Positions 26,600-35,502 are shown, counted from the stretch's first letter. The stretch: 64,000 bases of DNA from Gelidibacter maritimus (GCF_014062315.1 NZ_JACGLT010000015.1:1-64000), one strand, 5' to 3'. Made by a program: numbers and translations. The notes: generated by a model not told the origin, from the letters alone.

Positions 26600-27454
26600 A
26601 TGACAACAGTAAAAATTGGTGGGGTACCTGAACATTTTAACCTTGCGTGGTATTTAACACTGAAAGATGGCGAGTATAAGCAGGAAAATATCAATCTCCG
26701 GTGGGAAGATTATCCCGGTGGCACAGGTGCTATGAGTGAAGCGCTTCGGACAGGCGAAATTGATATGGCCGTTATTTTAACTGAAGGCATCATAAAGGAT
26801 ATTGCGGAAGGAAACCCGAGTAAAGTTGTTCAAATATTTGTCGAAACACCACTTATTTGGGGAGTTCATGTTGCGGCTGGTTCCGAATTTAAATCTATCG
26901 AGGATTTAAAAGGCAAACGTTGTGCGATTAGTAGATTTGGCTCAGGATCTCACTTAATGGCCTATATCAATGCTGAAAATCATGGTTGGGATTTAGATAC
27001 TGATCTAAATTTTGAGGTCATACAGGATTTAGAAGGCGCGGTAAAAGCACTGAGCAATGGCGATGCCGATTATTTTATGTGGGAAAAATTTATGACCAAA
27101 CCTATCGTAGACTCCGGTGTTTTTAGACGCATAGATAATTGTCCTACGCCGTGGCCATGTTTTGTTATTGCAGTTAGGGATGAGTTTTTAAAGGCCAATG
27201 AAAATGTAGTTAAGATTGTATTAGAGATTATCAATAATACCACTATCGATTTTAAAGAGATTCCAAGCATAGACCGAATGATCGCCAATAGATATGAGCT
27301 CCAATTGGAAGACGTTCAAGAATGGCTTTCTTTAACAGAATGGTCGCAAAGCCATTTGAAGGCGGCTACGGTAAAAGAAGTTCAAGAGAAATTAATGAAA
27401 TTGGACATCCTTACCGAGCAAAAGCCTTACAGTGAAATCGTTAAAAATATCTAG
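26600..27454 (+). CDS. Type 2 periplasmic-binding-fold protein without signal peptide
   Basis: This 284-residue protein has the two-lobe fold of ABC transporter solute-binding proteins of the NMT1/THI5 or SsuA kind. Visible segments are VKIGGVPEHFNLAWY, ALRTGEIDMAVILTEG, LKGKRCAISRFGSGSH and ALSNGDADYFMWEKF. There is no signal peptide or lipobox, and no permease or ATPase gene is nearby. It resembles the 'Ca3427-like' cytosolic group also found in fungi, which I recall only from family names. It may be an enzyme or a cytosolic sensor. The ligand is unknown. Confidence 0.8.
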   Translation: MTTVKIGGVPEHFNLAWYLTLKDGEYKQENINLRWEDYPGGTGAMSEALRTGEIDMAVILTEGIIKDIAEGNPSKVVQIFVETPLIWGVHVAAGSEFKSIEDLKGKRCAISRFGSGSHLMAYINAENHGWDLDTDLNFEVIQDLEGAVKALSNGDADYFMWEKFMTKPIVDSGVFRRIDNCPTPWPCFVIAVRDEFLKANENVVKIVLEIINNTTIDFKEIPSIDRMIANRYELQLEDVQEWLSLTEWSQSHLKAATVKEVQEKLMKLDILTEQKPYSEIVKNI

Positions 27455-27495
27455 CTTATGCGTAGAGATTTAACATTTTATTAAGTTTTTGCTGG

Positions 27496-27532
27496 TTTTG
27501 AGCTACTATGGTTCTAAAATTAGCTACATTTG
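27496..27532 (+). promoter_or_regulatory. Candidate promoter for the 58-aa membrane peptide
   Basis: TTTTG (27496-27500) and TACATTTG (27525-27532) are 24 nt apart, close to the phylum consensus. The start codon at 27575 lies about 36 nt after the expected transcription start. Confidence 0.45.
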
Positions 27533-27574
27533 TAGTCCAAATCGTCCTAATTTTTTTGGCATATACAAATTGAT

Positions 27575-27751
27575 ATGATCATGACCATTATTTTAATTGT
27601 TGTTTCTTTAGTTGCTTTAAATTTCCTACTACTTATATTCAGCTGTAATAAATCTACTAAAAAGAACATTACAGAAGTAAAATCGATGCAACGCTCTGCA
27701 CCTATTACCAAACAATTGGATCAACGCCAACTTGCTCCAACTGGAAGTTAG
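27575..27751 (+). CDS. 58-aa single-pass membrane peptide
   Basis: A clean frame begins MIMTIILIVVSLVALN, a strong hydrophobic helix, and continues LLLIFSCNKSTKKN, then a polar tail ending QLAPTGS. Cys24 after a hydrophobic stretch could be a lipid-attachment site, or the helix may simply anchor the peptide. It has its own promoter-like sequence. Its last 47 bp overlap the 3' end of the convergent ung gene. I know of no function. Confidence 0.55.
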   Translation: MIMTIILIVVSLVALNFLLLIFSCNKSTKKNITEVKSMQRSAPITKQLDQRQLAPTGS

Positions 27752-28370
27752 CCTTACTAAAATTTTTGTTCCCAAACCAATACCCTCTATTCGCACTTAA
27801 TGGCGAAGGATGCCCTGAAGTGATAATGGTGTGCTTGGAGGCATTTATTAACTTAGCTTTATTTTTGGCAAAACCACCCCAAAGTAAAAAAACGACGTTA
27901 TTTTTTTGATCACTAATTGTTTTAATAACCTGATCCGTAAAAGTTTCCCAACCTTGTTTTTGATGACTGCCGGCAATTCCCGCTCTCACCGTTAGCGTTG
28001 CATTGAGCAATAAAACGCCTTGTTTCGCCCACTGATCTAAATTCCCTGAGGTTGGATATGGCTTATTTAAATCAGACTCTAACTCTTTAAAAATATTTCT
28101 TAGGGATGGCGGATGCGCCATGCCATCATTTACCGAAAAGCACAAGCCGTTGGCCTGCCCAGCACCGTGGTATGGGTCTTGACCAATAATCACCAATTTA
28201 ACTTGATCAAATGGCGTCCAATTAAAAGCATTGAAAATGGCTTCTTTTTTCGGATAACAGGTATGATTGGCATATTCATGATCTACAAATGCCATTAGCG
28301 ATTTAAAATAAGGTTTCTCAAACTCTGATTGAAGCATTTTCTGCCAACTGGAATGGATATTAATCTGCAT
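27705..28370 (-). CDS. ung: Uracil-DNA glycosylase
   Basis: This 221-residue family 1 enzyme excises uracil from DNA to start base-excision repair. The water-activating Asp65 lies in GQDPYHG (63-69). The uracil pocket segment GLCFSV follows at 75-80, and the DNA-intercalation motif with His187 is GHPSPLSANRG. Length and motif order are usual for Ung. It is convergent with, and overlaps, the small membrane peptide gene. Confidence 0.97.
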   Translation of the reverse strand: MQINIHSSWQKMLQSEFEKPYFKSLMAFVDHEYANHTCYPKKEAIFNAFNWTPFDQVKLVIIGQDPYHGAGQANGLCFSVNDGMAHPPSLRNIFKELESDLNKPYPTSGNLDQWAKQGVLLLNATLTVRAGIAGSHQKQGWETFTDQVIKTISDQKNNVVFLLWGGFAKNKAKLINASKHTIITSGHPSPLSANRGYWFGNKNFSKANFQLEQVGVDPIVW

Positions 28371-28450
28371 GGTTAGTTTTAGGTTTTGGATAAAAATAAG
28401 ATGATTTTTTGTATGTCAACAAATAGACGTGCCAAAACTTTAAATTTCCG

Positions 28451-28458
28451 TAAATTTG
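28451..28458 (+). promoter_or_regulatory. -7 box of the mutS2 promoter
   Basis: TAAATTTG is an exact TAnnTTTG match 28 bp before the ATG of mutS2. No -33 TTG sits at normal spacing. Confidence 0.35.
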
Positions 28459-28486
28459 CTCCAAATTAAAGTTCCCCTAAAAGAGA

Positions 28487-30652
28487 ATGCACATTCAAGA
28501 TAAAACCTTAAAAGATATTGAATTTTATACCGTCTTAAACCAAATGGCGGATTATTGCGTTACGCACTTGGGAACTGAAAAAGCCTTACAGATTAGGCCA
28601 TTCAGAAGAAAAGATGAAATTCTGACAGCTTTAGAGCTGACCAATGATTATTTGGCGTCTTTTGAAAATGAAAACCGCATTCCAAATCATGGGTTTGAGC
28701 CTATCACCAAGGAAATCCAACTTTTAAAAATAGAAAACTCATTTCTGGAACCCAGTAGTTTCAAAAAGATCAAGGCTATTTCAATTTCAAATAATGAAAT
28801 AATCGGTTTTTTAAAGAAATTTAAGGAGTATTACCCCAACTTATTTGAGTTCTCTACCCCTATTCCCGTTACCACTGAATTGATTCATGAAATAGATAGC
28901 GTCATTGATCGGTTTGGAGATGTTAAGGACGGTGCATCGCAGGAACTATTAAGATTAAGACAAGAGATCAATGCTATTAGAGGCAAAATCAACCAAAGTT
29001 TTATGTCAGCCCTCAACGCTTATAGCGGCATGGATTATTTAGATGATATTAGGGAATCCGTGGTTGAAAATAAGCGGGTATTGGCAGTCAAAGCAATGTA
29101 TAGGCGTAAAGTGAAGGGCGCCATTTTGGGAGGTAGTAAAACAGGCAGCATTGTTTATATTGAACCTGAAGCAACGTTTAGATATACACGCGAACTCAAT
29201 AATTTAGAATTCGAAGAAACAGAAGAAGTCAACAGGATATTAAAACAGCTGACTGATTTTATGAGACCATTTCGAGATTTGTTAATGGACTATCAAAGTT
29301 TTTTGACGGATATCGACGTTATTTTTGCCAAAGCGAAATATGCACAATCCATCAATGCGCTGCTGCCGGAAATTACTGAAAACAAAGACTATATTCTCAG
29401 AGATGCCATCCATCCGTTGCTTTATATTTCAAACCAAAAAAAGAATATCAAAACCTTTCCACAATCCATAGAATTACATCCTGAAAATAGGATTATTGTT
29501 ATTTCAGGACCTAATGCAGGTGGGAAAAGTATTACTTTGAAAACGGTGGGGTTGTTGCAGGTCATGTTACAGAGCGGACTGTTGATTCCAGTACATGAAC
29601 GTAGTAAAATCTGCTTATTCAATCGAATATTAACTGATATTGGTGATAATCAATCGATTGAAAACCATTTAAGCACGTATAGTTACCGATTGAAACGAAT
29701 GCATTACTTCCTTAAGAAGTGTAATAACAACACGCTTTTCTTAATTGATGAATTTGGAACCGGTAGTGATCCGGAACTGGGCGGCGCTTTGGCCGAAACA
29801 TTTTTGGAAGAGTTTTATCACAGGGAAGCCTACGGAATTATCACCACCCACTACTCCAATCTTAAAGTTTTGGCCAACGAATTGCCATTTATGCAAAATG
29901 CCAATATGATGTTTGATGAGAAAAGTTTGGAGCCTATGTTTAAACTTGCACTAGGTCAAGCGGGAAGTTCCTTTACCTTTGAAGTGGCCCAGAAAAATGG
30001 AATTCCATATAGTTTGATCAACCGCGCAAAAAAGAAAATTGAACGCGGAAAAGTACGGTTCGATGCCACGATCGCAAAGCTCCAGAAAGAACGTTCTAAA
30101 TTGGAAAAAACAGAACGTTCTCTTAAAGTTAACGAACAGAAAAAATTGAACGAAGCTGAAAAGCTTGAGGAGATCAATCAGAAGATCCAGAGAAAGCTTG
30201 AGAGCTATCAAGAGTTGTACGACAGCAATCAACGGCTGATTTATTTGGGACAAAAGATGGATGATTTGGCAGAGCGCTATTTTAACAACAAGCAAAAGCG
30301 TGAACTGATGTCTGAGTTGTTTAAAATTGTCCAAATTGAAAATTCCAAGCGAAAGAAAGTTCCGGCCAAAGTGCAGAAGGTACAAAAAGCAAAGGCGAAA
30401 AAAGTTATTAAGGAAGCTGAGAAAACGGTTGACGTCATTCGTCAGAAAAAGAAAGCTGCCAAGAAGAAAGTTGAGGCTGCTCCAAAACCAAAGCCGAATT
30501 TTAAGATTGGTGACCGCGTCAGATTACAGGATGGTAGAGCTGTTGGCAGTATTGATAAAATCGAAAAAAATAAAGCGATTATCAATTACGGTATATTCAC
30601 CACCAATGTAAGTGTGGACCAACTTGAACTCGTAGAGGCGGCAAAAAAGTAA
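28487..30652 (+). CDS. mutS2: MutS2-type DNA-binding ATPase lacking the Smr domain
   Basis: This 721-residue MutS-family ATPase has the core and clamp regions in the first 320 residues. The ATPase starts with Walker A GPNAGGKS (341-348) and continues with TDIGDNQSIENHLSTYSY and FLIDEFGTGSDP. A long coiled coil covers about 510-610, and a Lys/Ala-rich linker leads to a KOW-like beta segment (KIGDRVRLQDGRAVG) at the end. The canonical C-terminal Smr nuclease domain is absent. MutS2 proteins act on branched DNA or collided ribosomes. Without Smr this one would depend on a separate nuclease, if any. Its own -7 box lies at 28451. Confidence 0.9.
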   Translation: MHIQDKTLKDIEFYTVLNQMADYCVTHLGTEKALQIRPFRRKDEILTALELTNDYLASFENENRIPNHGFEPITKEIQLLKIENSFLEPSSFKKIKAISISNNEIIGFLKKFKEYYPNLFEFSTPIPVTTELIHEIDSVIDRFGDVKDGASQELLRLRQEINAIRGKINQSFMSALNAYSGMDYLDDIRESVVENKRVLAVKAMYRRKVKGAILGGSKTGSIVYIEPEATFRYTRELNNLEFEETEEVNRILKQLTDFMRPFRDLLMDYQSFLTDIDVIFAKAKYAQSINALLPEITENKDYILRDAIHPLLYISNQKKNIKTFPQSIELHPENRIIVISGPNAGGKSITLKTVGLLQVMLQSGLLIPVHERSKICLFNRILTDIGDNQSIENHLSTYSYRLKRMHYFLKKCNNNTLFLIDEFGTGSDPELGGALAETFLEEFYHREAYGIITTHYSNLKVLANELPFMQNANMMFDEKSLEPMFKLALGQAGSSFTFEVAQKNGIPYSLINRAKKKIERGKVRFDATIAKLQKERSKLEKTERSLKVNEQKKLNEAEKLEEINQKIQRKLESYQELYDSNQRLIYLGQKMDDLAERYFNNKQKRELMSELFKIVQIENSKRKKVPAKVQKVQKAKAKKVIKEAEKTVDVIRQKKKAAKKKVEAAPKPKPNFKIGDRVRLQDGRAVGSIDKIEKNKAIINYGIFTTNVSVDQLELVEAAKK

Positions 30653-30777
30653 AACAACAAGTGTATTATACATTTGATTTATAGGTATTTATAGTGTATT
30701 ATTTAAAGCTATGGATTACCTAATTTTAATACCACTCACTGGTCATCAATATAATAAATCGTAAAAAATAAAGCATC

Positions 30778-31194
30778 ATGTCCATAGATTTGGAGAAAAA
30801 TAAAAAGCTAATTCTTTTTGACGGGGTCTGTAACCTTTGTGATGCCTCGGTACAGTATGTGATCAAACATGATAAAGACGATGTATTTCGTTATACGACT
30901 TTACAGGGGGAAGTTGGTCAAGCTGTTATAAAAAAGTTTAATGTGGATACTAATAAAATGGACTCTATATTACTCTATTCTTCAGAGGATGGTATTTCAT
31001 ATAAATCGTCTGCAGCTTTAAAAATTGCGTCAAAACTTGGGTTCCCAAGAAATTTAATGACTGTATTTTTAATTGTGCCCGCATTCATCAGAAATTGGGT
31101 ATACGATTTTATTGCGAAAAACAGATATAAATGGTATGGCAAAAAGGAGGCGTGTATGATTCCAACTAAAGAGCTAAGGTCTAAGTTTTTATAA
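30778..31194 (+). CDS. DCC-family thiol-disulfide oxidoreductase-like protein (DUF393)
   Basis: This 138-residue protein carries the family motif FDGVCNLC (residues 14-21), with Cys18 and Cys21 forming a CxxC pair in a thioredoxin-like setting. DSILLYS and SSAALKIASKLGFP follow. The end has the conserved RYKWYGKKEACMIP. It has no signal peptide, so it acts in the cytosol or at the inner membrane face. Substrate is unknown. A strong terminator follows at 31211-31238. Confidence 0.9.
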   Translation: MSIDLEKNKKLILFDGVCNLCDASVQYVIKHDKDDVFRYTTLQGEVGQAVIKKFNVDTNKMDSILLYSSEDGISYKSSAALKIASKLGFPRNLMTVFLIVPAFIRNWVYDFIAKNRYKWYGKKEACMIPTKELRSKFL

Positions 31195-31210
31195 TTGAAA
31201 TCCTATATAA

Positions 31211-31238
31211 AAAAAAGTCCTCGGCAAAGGACTTTTTT
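31211..31238. terminator. Rho-independent terminator after the DCC gene
   Basis: AAAAAAGTCC (31211-31220) pairs with GGACTTTTTT (31229-31238) around TCGGCAAA. It lies 17 bp past the stop, and the T-run suits transcription from the left. Confidence 0.9.
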
Positions 31239-31547
31239 TATTTAACAACTACTTAAAAACTAAATTAATTTCAAACTTAACGATCAATAAACAAACAATA
31301 AGTTGATTAATAGCACATTATTTTGATAACGTAAATCTATACAATAGACTTGTGACCAAATAAAATATTCGTTGAAGGGATTAAAATAGTTGATTAAAAT
31401 GTAGTTGATGCCAATATTATCTATAAATGGCATTAATACCTCCAAATGGAAGATTTTAATATCCAAAGTTCATGATGGCATTAAATTTTATATGACTAAC
31501 TTAGAAATTAGCCTAATTAGATATTCGTTAAATAGTTGCGATTATCA
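31239..31547. other. Gene-free AT-rich stretch of about 310 bp
   Basis: I see no convincing gene, hairpin or promoter here. A 60-codon minus-strand frame at 31284-31466 has no recognisable features and is treated as chance. Confidence 0.4.
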
Positions 31548-32588
31548 TTACAATGTTGCCAACCTGCTATTATACAGATAGTCGCCGTACATGCTTCTAT
31601 AATAAACCTTCCGTTCAATAGACTCAATAACCGGTGTGGCAAAATCGACATCATACATTTGTCCCATCACATTTAAACCTCCTGGACTAAAGACGTTAAT
31701 CTCCATCAACTTAGAGCCTACAATATCGATGCCTACTAAAAACATGCCGTCTTGGACCAATTTTGGTCTGACAATTTCGGCGAGCTCCATAATCTGATCG
31801 GTCATCTTTACCTTTTCAGGTTTGCCACCGGCATGTATATTGCTTCTAATATCACCAGAGGCATTGACGCGCTGCATTAGGGCATATTGGCCATCGACCT
31901 TTAAAGGCTCGCCATTCATTAAGAAGAGACGCGTATCGCCTCCTTTGGCCTCGGTAAGATACTCTTGGGCAATCACAAATCCGTCACGACAAATAGCATC
32001 AATAGTTTGTGAAAGATTGTGTTCATTCTTCTTATCCATCATAAATACATTGGTTCCGCCCGATCCTTGTAAAGGCTTGAGAATCATTTTCTGTTTTTGC
32101 TCTTTAAAGAACTCCTTTATCTCATTATGGTCTCGCGTAATTATTGTTTTAGGACGTAGAATTTCGGGGAAGTGCTGAAAGTACATTTTATTAACTGCTC
32201 CCGCCAAACTGCTTGGGTGGTTGAGCACCAACACGCCATTGGTCATAGCTATTTCGCCGAAAATAAAAGCCGCGTTATAAGCCCAATCGCGTTCATTGAT
32301 CTCATCTGCAGGATTATTTCGTAAAAATAGAACATCCAAGTCTTTAGAAGATAAGTTTACAAATTCTTCTTTCTGAATAGCCTTGAAATAGGTTTCTTCA
32401 CTTTTAAAAGTACGCTCACTTATCGTTTTACATCGCACAGATAGATGCCCTTTTGAAGCATACGACAACTCGCCAACACCAATAAAAAACACTTCATGCC
32501 CTCTTTTATAGGCAGCGTAACCTAAAGCTGGCGTGGTATAATTCCACTTTTCTGTAGCGTGGTCATTTATTATAAATCCTATTTTCAT
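31548..32588 (-). CDS. ATP-grasp ligase, glutathione-synthetase-like
   Basis: This 346-residue protein resembles prokaryotic glutathione synthetase GshB. An N-terminal domain (1-130) has MKIGFIIND and FLRNNPADE. The ATP-grasp glycine loop is ILKPLQGSGGTNVF, then RLFLMNGEPL, and the Mg-binding end is LMEINVFSPGGLNVMG. It forms an amide bond between a carboxylate and an amine with ATP. No gamma-glutamylcysteine synthetase is nearby, and this lineage also carries a bacillithiol gene (bshA). The true substrate may therefore not be gamma-glutamylcysteine. It is last in a three-gene operon, 11 bp after the DUF1704 gene. Confidence 0.85.
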   Translation of the reverse strand: MKIGFIINDHATEKWNYTTPALGYAAYKRGHEVFFIGVGELSYASKGHLSVRCKTISERTFKSEETYFKAIQKEEFVNLSSKDLDVLFLRNNPADEINERDWAYNAAFIFGEIAMTNGVLVLNHPSSLAGAVNKMYFQHFPEILRPKTIITRDHNEIKEFFKEQKQKMILKPLQGSGGTNVFMMDKKNEHNLSQTIDAICRDGFVIAQEYLTEAKGGDTRLFLMNGEPLKVDGQYALMQRVNASGDIRSNIHAGGKPEKVKMTDQIMELAEIVRPKLVQDGMFLVGIDIVGSKLMEINVFSPGGLNVMGQMYDVDFATPVIESIERKVYYRSMYGDYLYNSRLATL

Positions 32589-32599
32589 TTTGTCTGATT

Positions 32600-34438
32600 T
32601 TATTTCACAAGATCAACAATATCCATCCCCTTTCTTAACTTTTTCAAACGTTCCTTTACCTCATTACGTTCTAAAAAACTTGGAAGTATAGGTTGTTTCA
32701 AAACATCTCTGTAAAGCAGTTCTTCAACTAAAGCAATATGAGTGGTGTTGAACTTACCAGTGTATAGCGGTTCAAGCTTCCCACCATTTTTAAGGTAGCC
32801 CATCAAATCTATTAGTCCGGCAAGATAAACCGCATCTTTAGTAAGTCCGCCGCCCCGATAAACACGCATGCTAATATAATAGGCCACACGATCAGGAAAA
32901 GCATACGACTTTCTTAGTAAATTAAATGTTTCGATAAAGCTGGCATTCCCAACCATGGCGTTTACAGCAATAACGCGTCCTGCCAATAATCTTAAACGGT
33001 TAACGGTCAGGCCTCCAACCAGATATTCAGCAATAACGGCCAAGCCTTCCTGTAATTGGTCGTAACCTTCAAATCCGCTGTACATCTGTCTTAAGGGTTG
33101 GCTTTTGCCATTGCAATAAGTCAATATATGGGTGCCTACTTCGTGTTGGATCAAAGCATCACAGCGTTTAGCATCCAAATTCATTTCATTATTAATAAGC
33201 AACTTGGACTTGGAGACCATGATGCCAGCAACATCATCCCTTACTTCAATACCAAGATCCATTTCCGGAAATCTTTGAGCGTAATAATCAATCTCCTTTT
33301 GTGCATGTTCTGCAAATTCGGCACTATTAAAACGTTTGGAGCCTTGAATGACCTCTCCTGCTGGATAAGTTTTTAGGATGTGTTGTGCCGCAACCAAGAC
33401 ATCTTTCCGGATGACTCCGTAAAGACTTTCACCAATAAATCTGAAATTATCAGTGCCACGCTCTTCGAGCATAATCAATTGTTTTTCAATTTCTAAACGT
33501 TTTCCTCTTAGAATAAAAGCAATTGTTGGATCTTCAACTAAATCAATTGGAATATTAAAAAGCTTACGCTTCTCCAACTCGGGGTCTATCGCAATCAATC
33601 TGTATTTAAAAGATGGTGTGACCGTATATTCATTCTGCTCAAACTTGTCCCATTCTTCGTTACTGTTTACCGGTGTCACTCGTAAAAGAAAAGACATCCG
33701 TTCACTAATTTCTGAAATTTTAGTATCTGAGGAAATGGTGACAGCATCAATATGGGTCTTGCCAAGCATTAAATAATTTTCAAATGCATCGGTGGTTTGC
33801 ACTCGTATAAACTCGTAAACGGCCCTTTTAATAGTTTCAGAAAAAATAGTGTAGAACTTTCTGAAAAATAACGAATACAATTCATCAGTTTCAGAGTTTT
33901 GATAAACCACAGGTACTGAAATACCAATAATTAAAATTCCTGATTTCTTAGTCGTAGAGATGTCTGATAACGGAGATAAATGCTTAGGGTGTCTAAATTG
34001 CGTAGGAATTATTTTAGTGGTTACAATAGGAAGTGTCTTTTTTATTTCGCTGAATCCCTCCTTAAGCGCATTTAAGGTTTCTGTAGATTTGTCCTTTGGT
34101 CCGTAAATTTGAAATTGATTTTTAAGCGCCTCCTTATCGGGCCATAACTCTAAAATCAGAAAAGTTTCAAACTTTTCAGAAACGATCAATCGTATGGCTT
34201 CCAATAGATGCGAAATATCTATCGATTCTTCAACAATAAGATAAGATGCTTGCGTTTTAAGAAGTCTTGAAAAATAAACATCTAAATCCTTGTACCTGTA
34301 GACACAAATAAATGGTAGCAATTTGTCAATATGCAACAATCCGTTTTTTGGCAATTCGGTATTTACAGGAACATTGTCAGCGATATTTTTGCAAATGTTT
34401 TGAACAAGTTCAGCATCTATATGGTAATCTTCCGTCAT
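32600..34438 (-). CDS. DUF1704 'QEGLA-motif' zinc carboxypeptidase-like protein
   Basis: This 612-residue protein is of the family named after 'flavohemoglobin expression-modulating QEGLA motif'. The candidate metal site is H432-E433-V-G-T-H437 (HExxxH), and the QEGLA motif itself is at 463-467. The N-terminal half (1-330) is poorly conserved and may bind the substrate. From memory, eukaryotic relatives (MATCAP/TMCP) are metallo-carboxypeptidases that remove the C-terminal tyrosine of tubulin with the same HExxxH motif. A bacterial role in trimming a C-terminal residue is an inference. It abuts the amidohydrolase gene with no spacer. Confidence 0.85.
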   Translation of the reverse strand: MTEDYHIDAELVQNICKNIADNVPVNTELPKNGLLHIDKLLPFICVYRYKDLDVYFSRLLKTQASYLIVEESIDISHLLEAIRLIVSEKFETFLILELWPDKEALKNQFQIYGPKDKSTETLNALKEGFSEIKKTLPIVTTKIIPTQFRHPKHLSPLSDISTTKKSGILIIGISVPVVYQNSETDELYSLFFRKFYTIFSETIKRAVYEFIRVQTTDAFENYLMLGKTHIDAVTISSDTKISEISERMSFLLRVTPVNSNEEWDKFEQNEYTVTPSFKYRLIAIDPELEKRKLFNIPIDLVEDPTIAFILRGKRLEIEKQLIMLEERGTDNFRFIGESLYGVIRKDVLVAAQHILKTYPAGEVIQGSKRFNSAEFAEHAQKEIDYYAQRFPEMDLGIEVRDDVAGIMVSKSKLLINNEMNLDAKRCDALIQHEVGTHILTYCNGKSQPLRQMYSGFEGYDQLQEGLAVIAEYLVGGLTVNRLRLLAGRVIAVNAMVGNASFIETFNLLRKSYAFPDRVAYYISMRVYRGGGLTKDAVYLAGLIDLMGYLKNGGKLEPLYTGKFNTTHIALVEELLYRDVLKQPILPSFLERNEVKERLKKLRKGMDIVDLVK

Positions 34439-35269
34439 TTAATTAGAATATATATTGTAAAAGTTTGAAGCATGCTCTGGCAATTGCTTTTTTAAACCTT
34501 TCCTGATGGCAGAAACAACTTCTGGATAGATTATTTGTCCAAGTTCATCACAATAAATCTTGGCTACTTCTGTTGCCAAAACCAAAGTGTTGTTAAAGTT
34601 GCTGGTAATAAATTTCAAAAAATAGCCATTTCCCTGAAAGGTATCATTTATTTTGGCCGTTGGCGGAATCTCATTTGGTAACTTAATTTGTGATAACTGC
34701 TCTCGCCATTCTTCTACGGCATTTTCAAATCGTTTATTGTCTATATTTGAGGTGCCTAAGTTCCACGTTGGTACTTCTCTGTCCCAGCGCTTCCAATTAT
34801 AACTATGCAGATCATAAACTACACAGCATCCGAATTTGAGTTCCAGTTTTCTAATTAAGCTATGGACCACCTTATAAAAATTCTGATGCTTTTCAAGGCT
34901 TTTTGACCTTTCGTCTTCAGTCAAAGGTTCTTTCCAGAGCTGTTTGCCCCAAGCGTCATCATAAATAGCCTCATCAGGCGCCCTGTTTAGGTCGTATTCA
35001 AATCTTGAATCCATTCCGGAAATCACGATAGGATGTGGTTTCAACATGGTTTTGGTTTTCGGATCCTCCTCGTACCAGCGCTCGTATTCTGAATGTAAGC
35101 ATTTAGACCATAATTCTTTCCTGAACTGGTGTCCATTATGCACTGCAGCACATGCATAAGGTACATAATTGTCTATTTTTATAGTAAACGAATAGTCAGA
35201 AGCAACTGCGTGAAACAGTTCTTCGTCTTCTATTTTTGAAATAATTTCTTGAATTGAGAGTTTTTGCAT
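34439..35269 (-). CDS. N-formylglutamate amidohydrolase-like protein
   Basis: This 276-residue member of the FGase family has CAAVHNGHQFRKEL near residue 36, SGMDSRFEYDLNRAPDEAIY near 83, CCVVYDLHSYNWKRWD near 145 and the C-terminal LVLATEVAKIYCDE. The metal-binding His and Glu of the family seem present. Classic HutG acts in histidine breakdown, but no hut genes are near. Here it leads an operon with the DUF1704 peptidase and an ATP-grasp ligase, so hydrolysis of another N-acyl or amide bond is more likely. Confidence 0.85.
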   Translation of the reverse strand: MQKLSIQEIISKIEDEELFHAVASDYSFTIKIDNYVPYACAAVHNGHQFRKELWSKCLHSEYERWYEEDPKTKTMLKPHPIVISGMDSRFEYDLNRAPDEAIYDDAWGKQLWKEPLTEDERSKSLEKHQNFYKVVHSLIRKLELKFGCCVVYDLHSYNWKRWDREVPTWNLGTSNIDNKRFENAVEEWREQLSQIKLPNEIPPTAKINDTFQGNGYFLKFITSNFNNTLVLATEVAKIYCDELGQIIYPEVVSAIRKGLKKQLPEHASNFYNIYSN

Positions 35270-35471
35270 GAGTTGAATTTTATAAGATGTTATGAGCTTT
35301 TAAAAGACATAAAATTCTCACATCTACACAAATTTATCGAATAAAGTGTTGTTAACCCCCACTCGAAATGATAAATAATAGTTAATATCTATTTTTAATG
35401 AGCAAGAATATAAGGTCAACGCCACCTCATTTTTAAAACAACAATAATAGGATGTGCTCAGGTTTTTAGAA

Positions 35472-35479
35472 TACCTTTG
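35472..35479 (+). promoter_or_regulatory. -7 box of the EamA transporter gene
   Basis: TACCTTTG matches TAnnTTTG. Transcription would begin near 35486, which rules out the upstream TTG at 35485 as a start codon and supports the ATG at 35503. Confidence 0.45.
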
Positions 35480-35502
35480 CGGACTTGCTAAAGAATTCAG
35501 AG

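Noticed and set aside
29951-30385. 144-codon Leu/Phe-rich frame antisense to mutS2
   Set aside because: It arises from the Lys/Glu-rich coiled coil read backwards; hydrophobicity is an artefact.
31284-31466. 60-codon minus-strand frame in the 31.2-31.5 kb gap
   Set aside because: No promoter, no features, AT-rich chance frame.
31548-32588. Reading the ATP-grasp gene as proof of glutathione synthesis
   Set aside because: No gamma-glutamylcysteine ligase is near and bshA indicates bacillithiol; the substrate is open.
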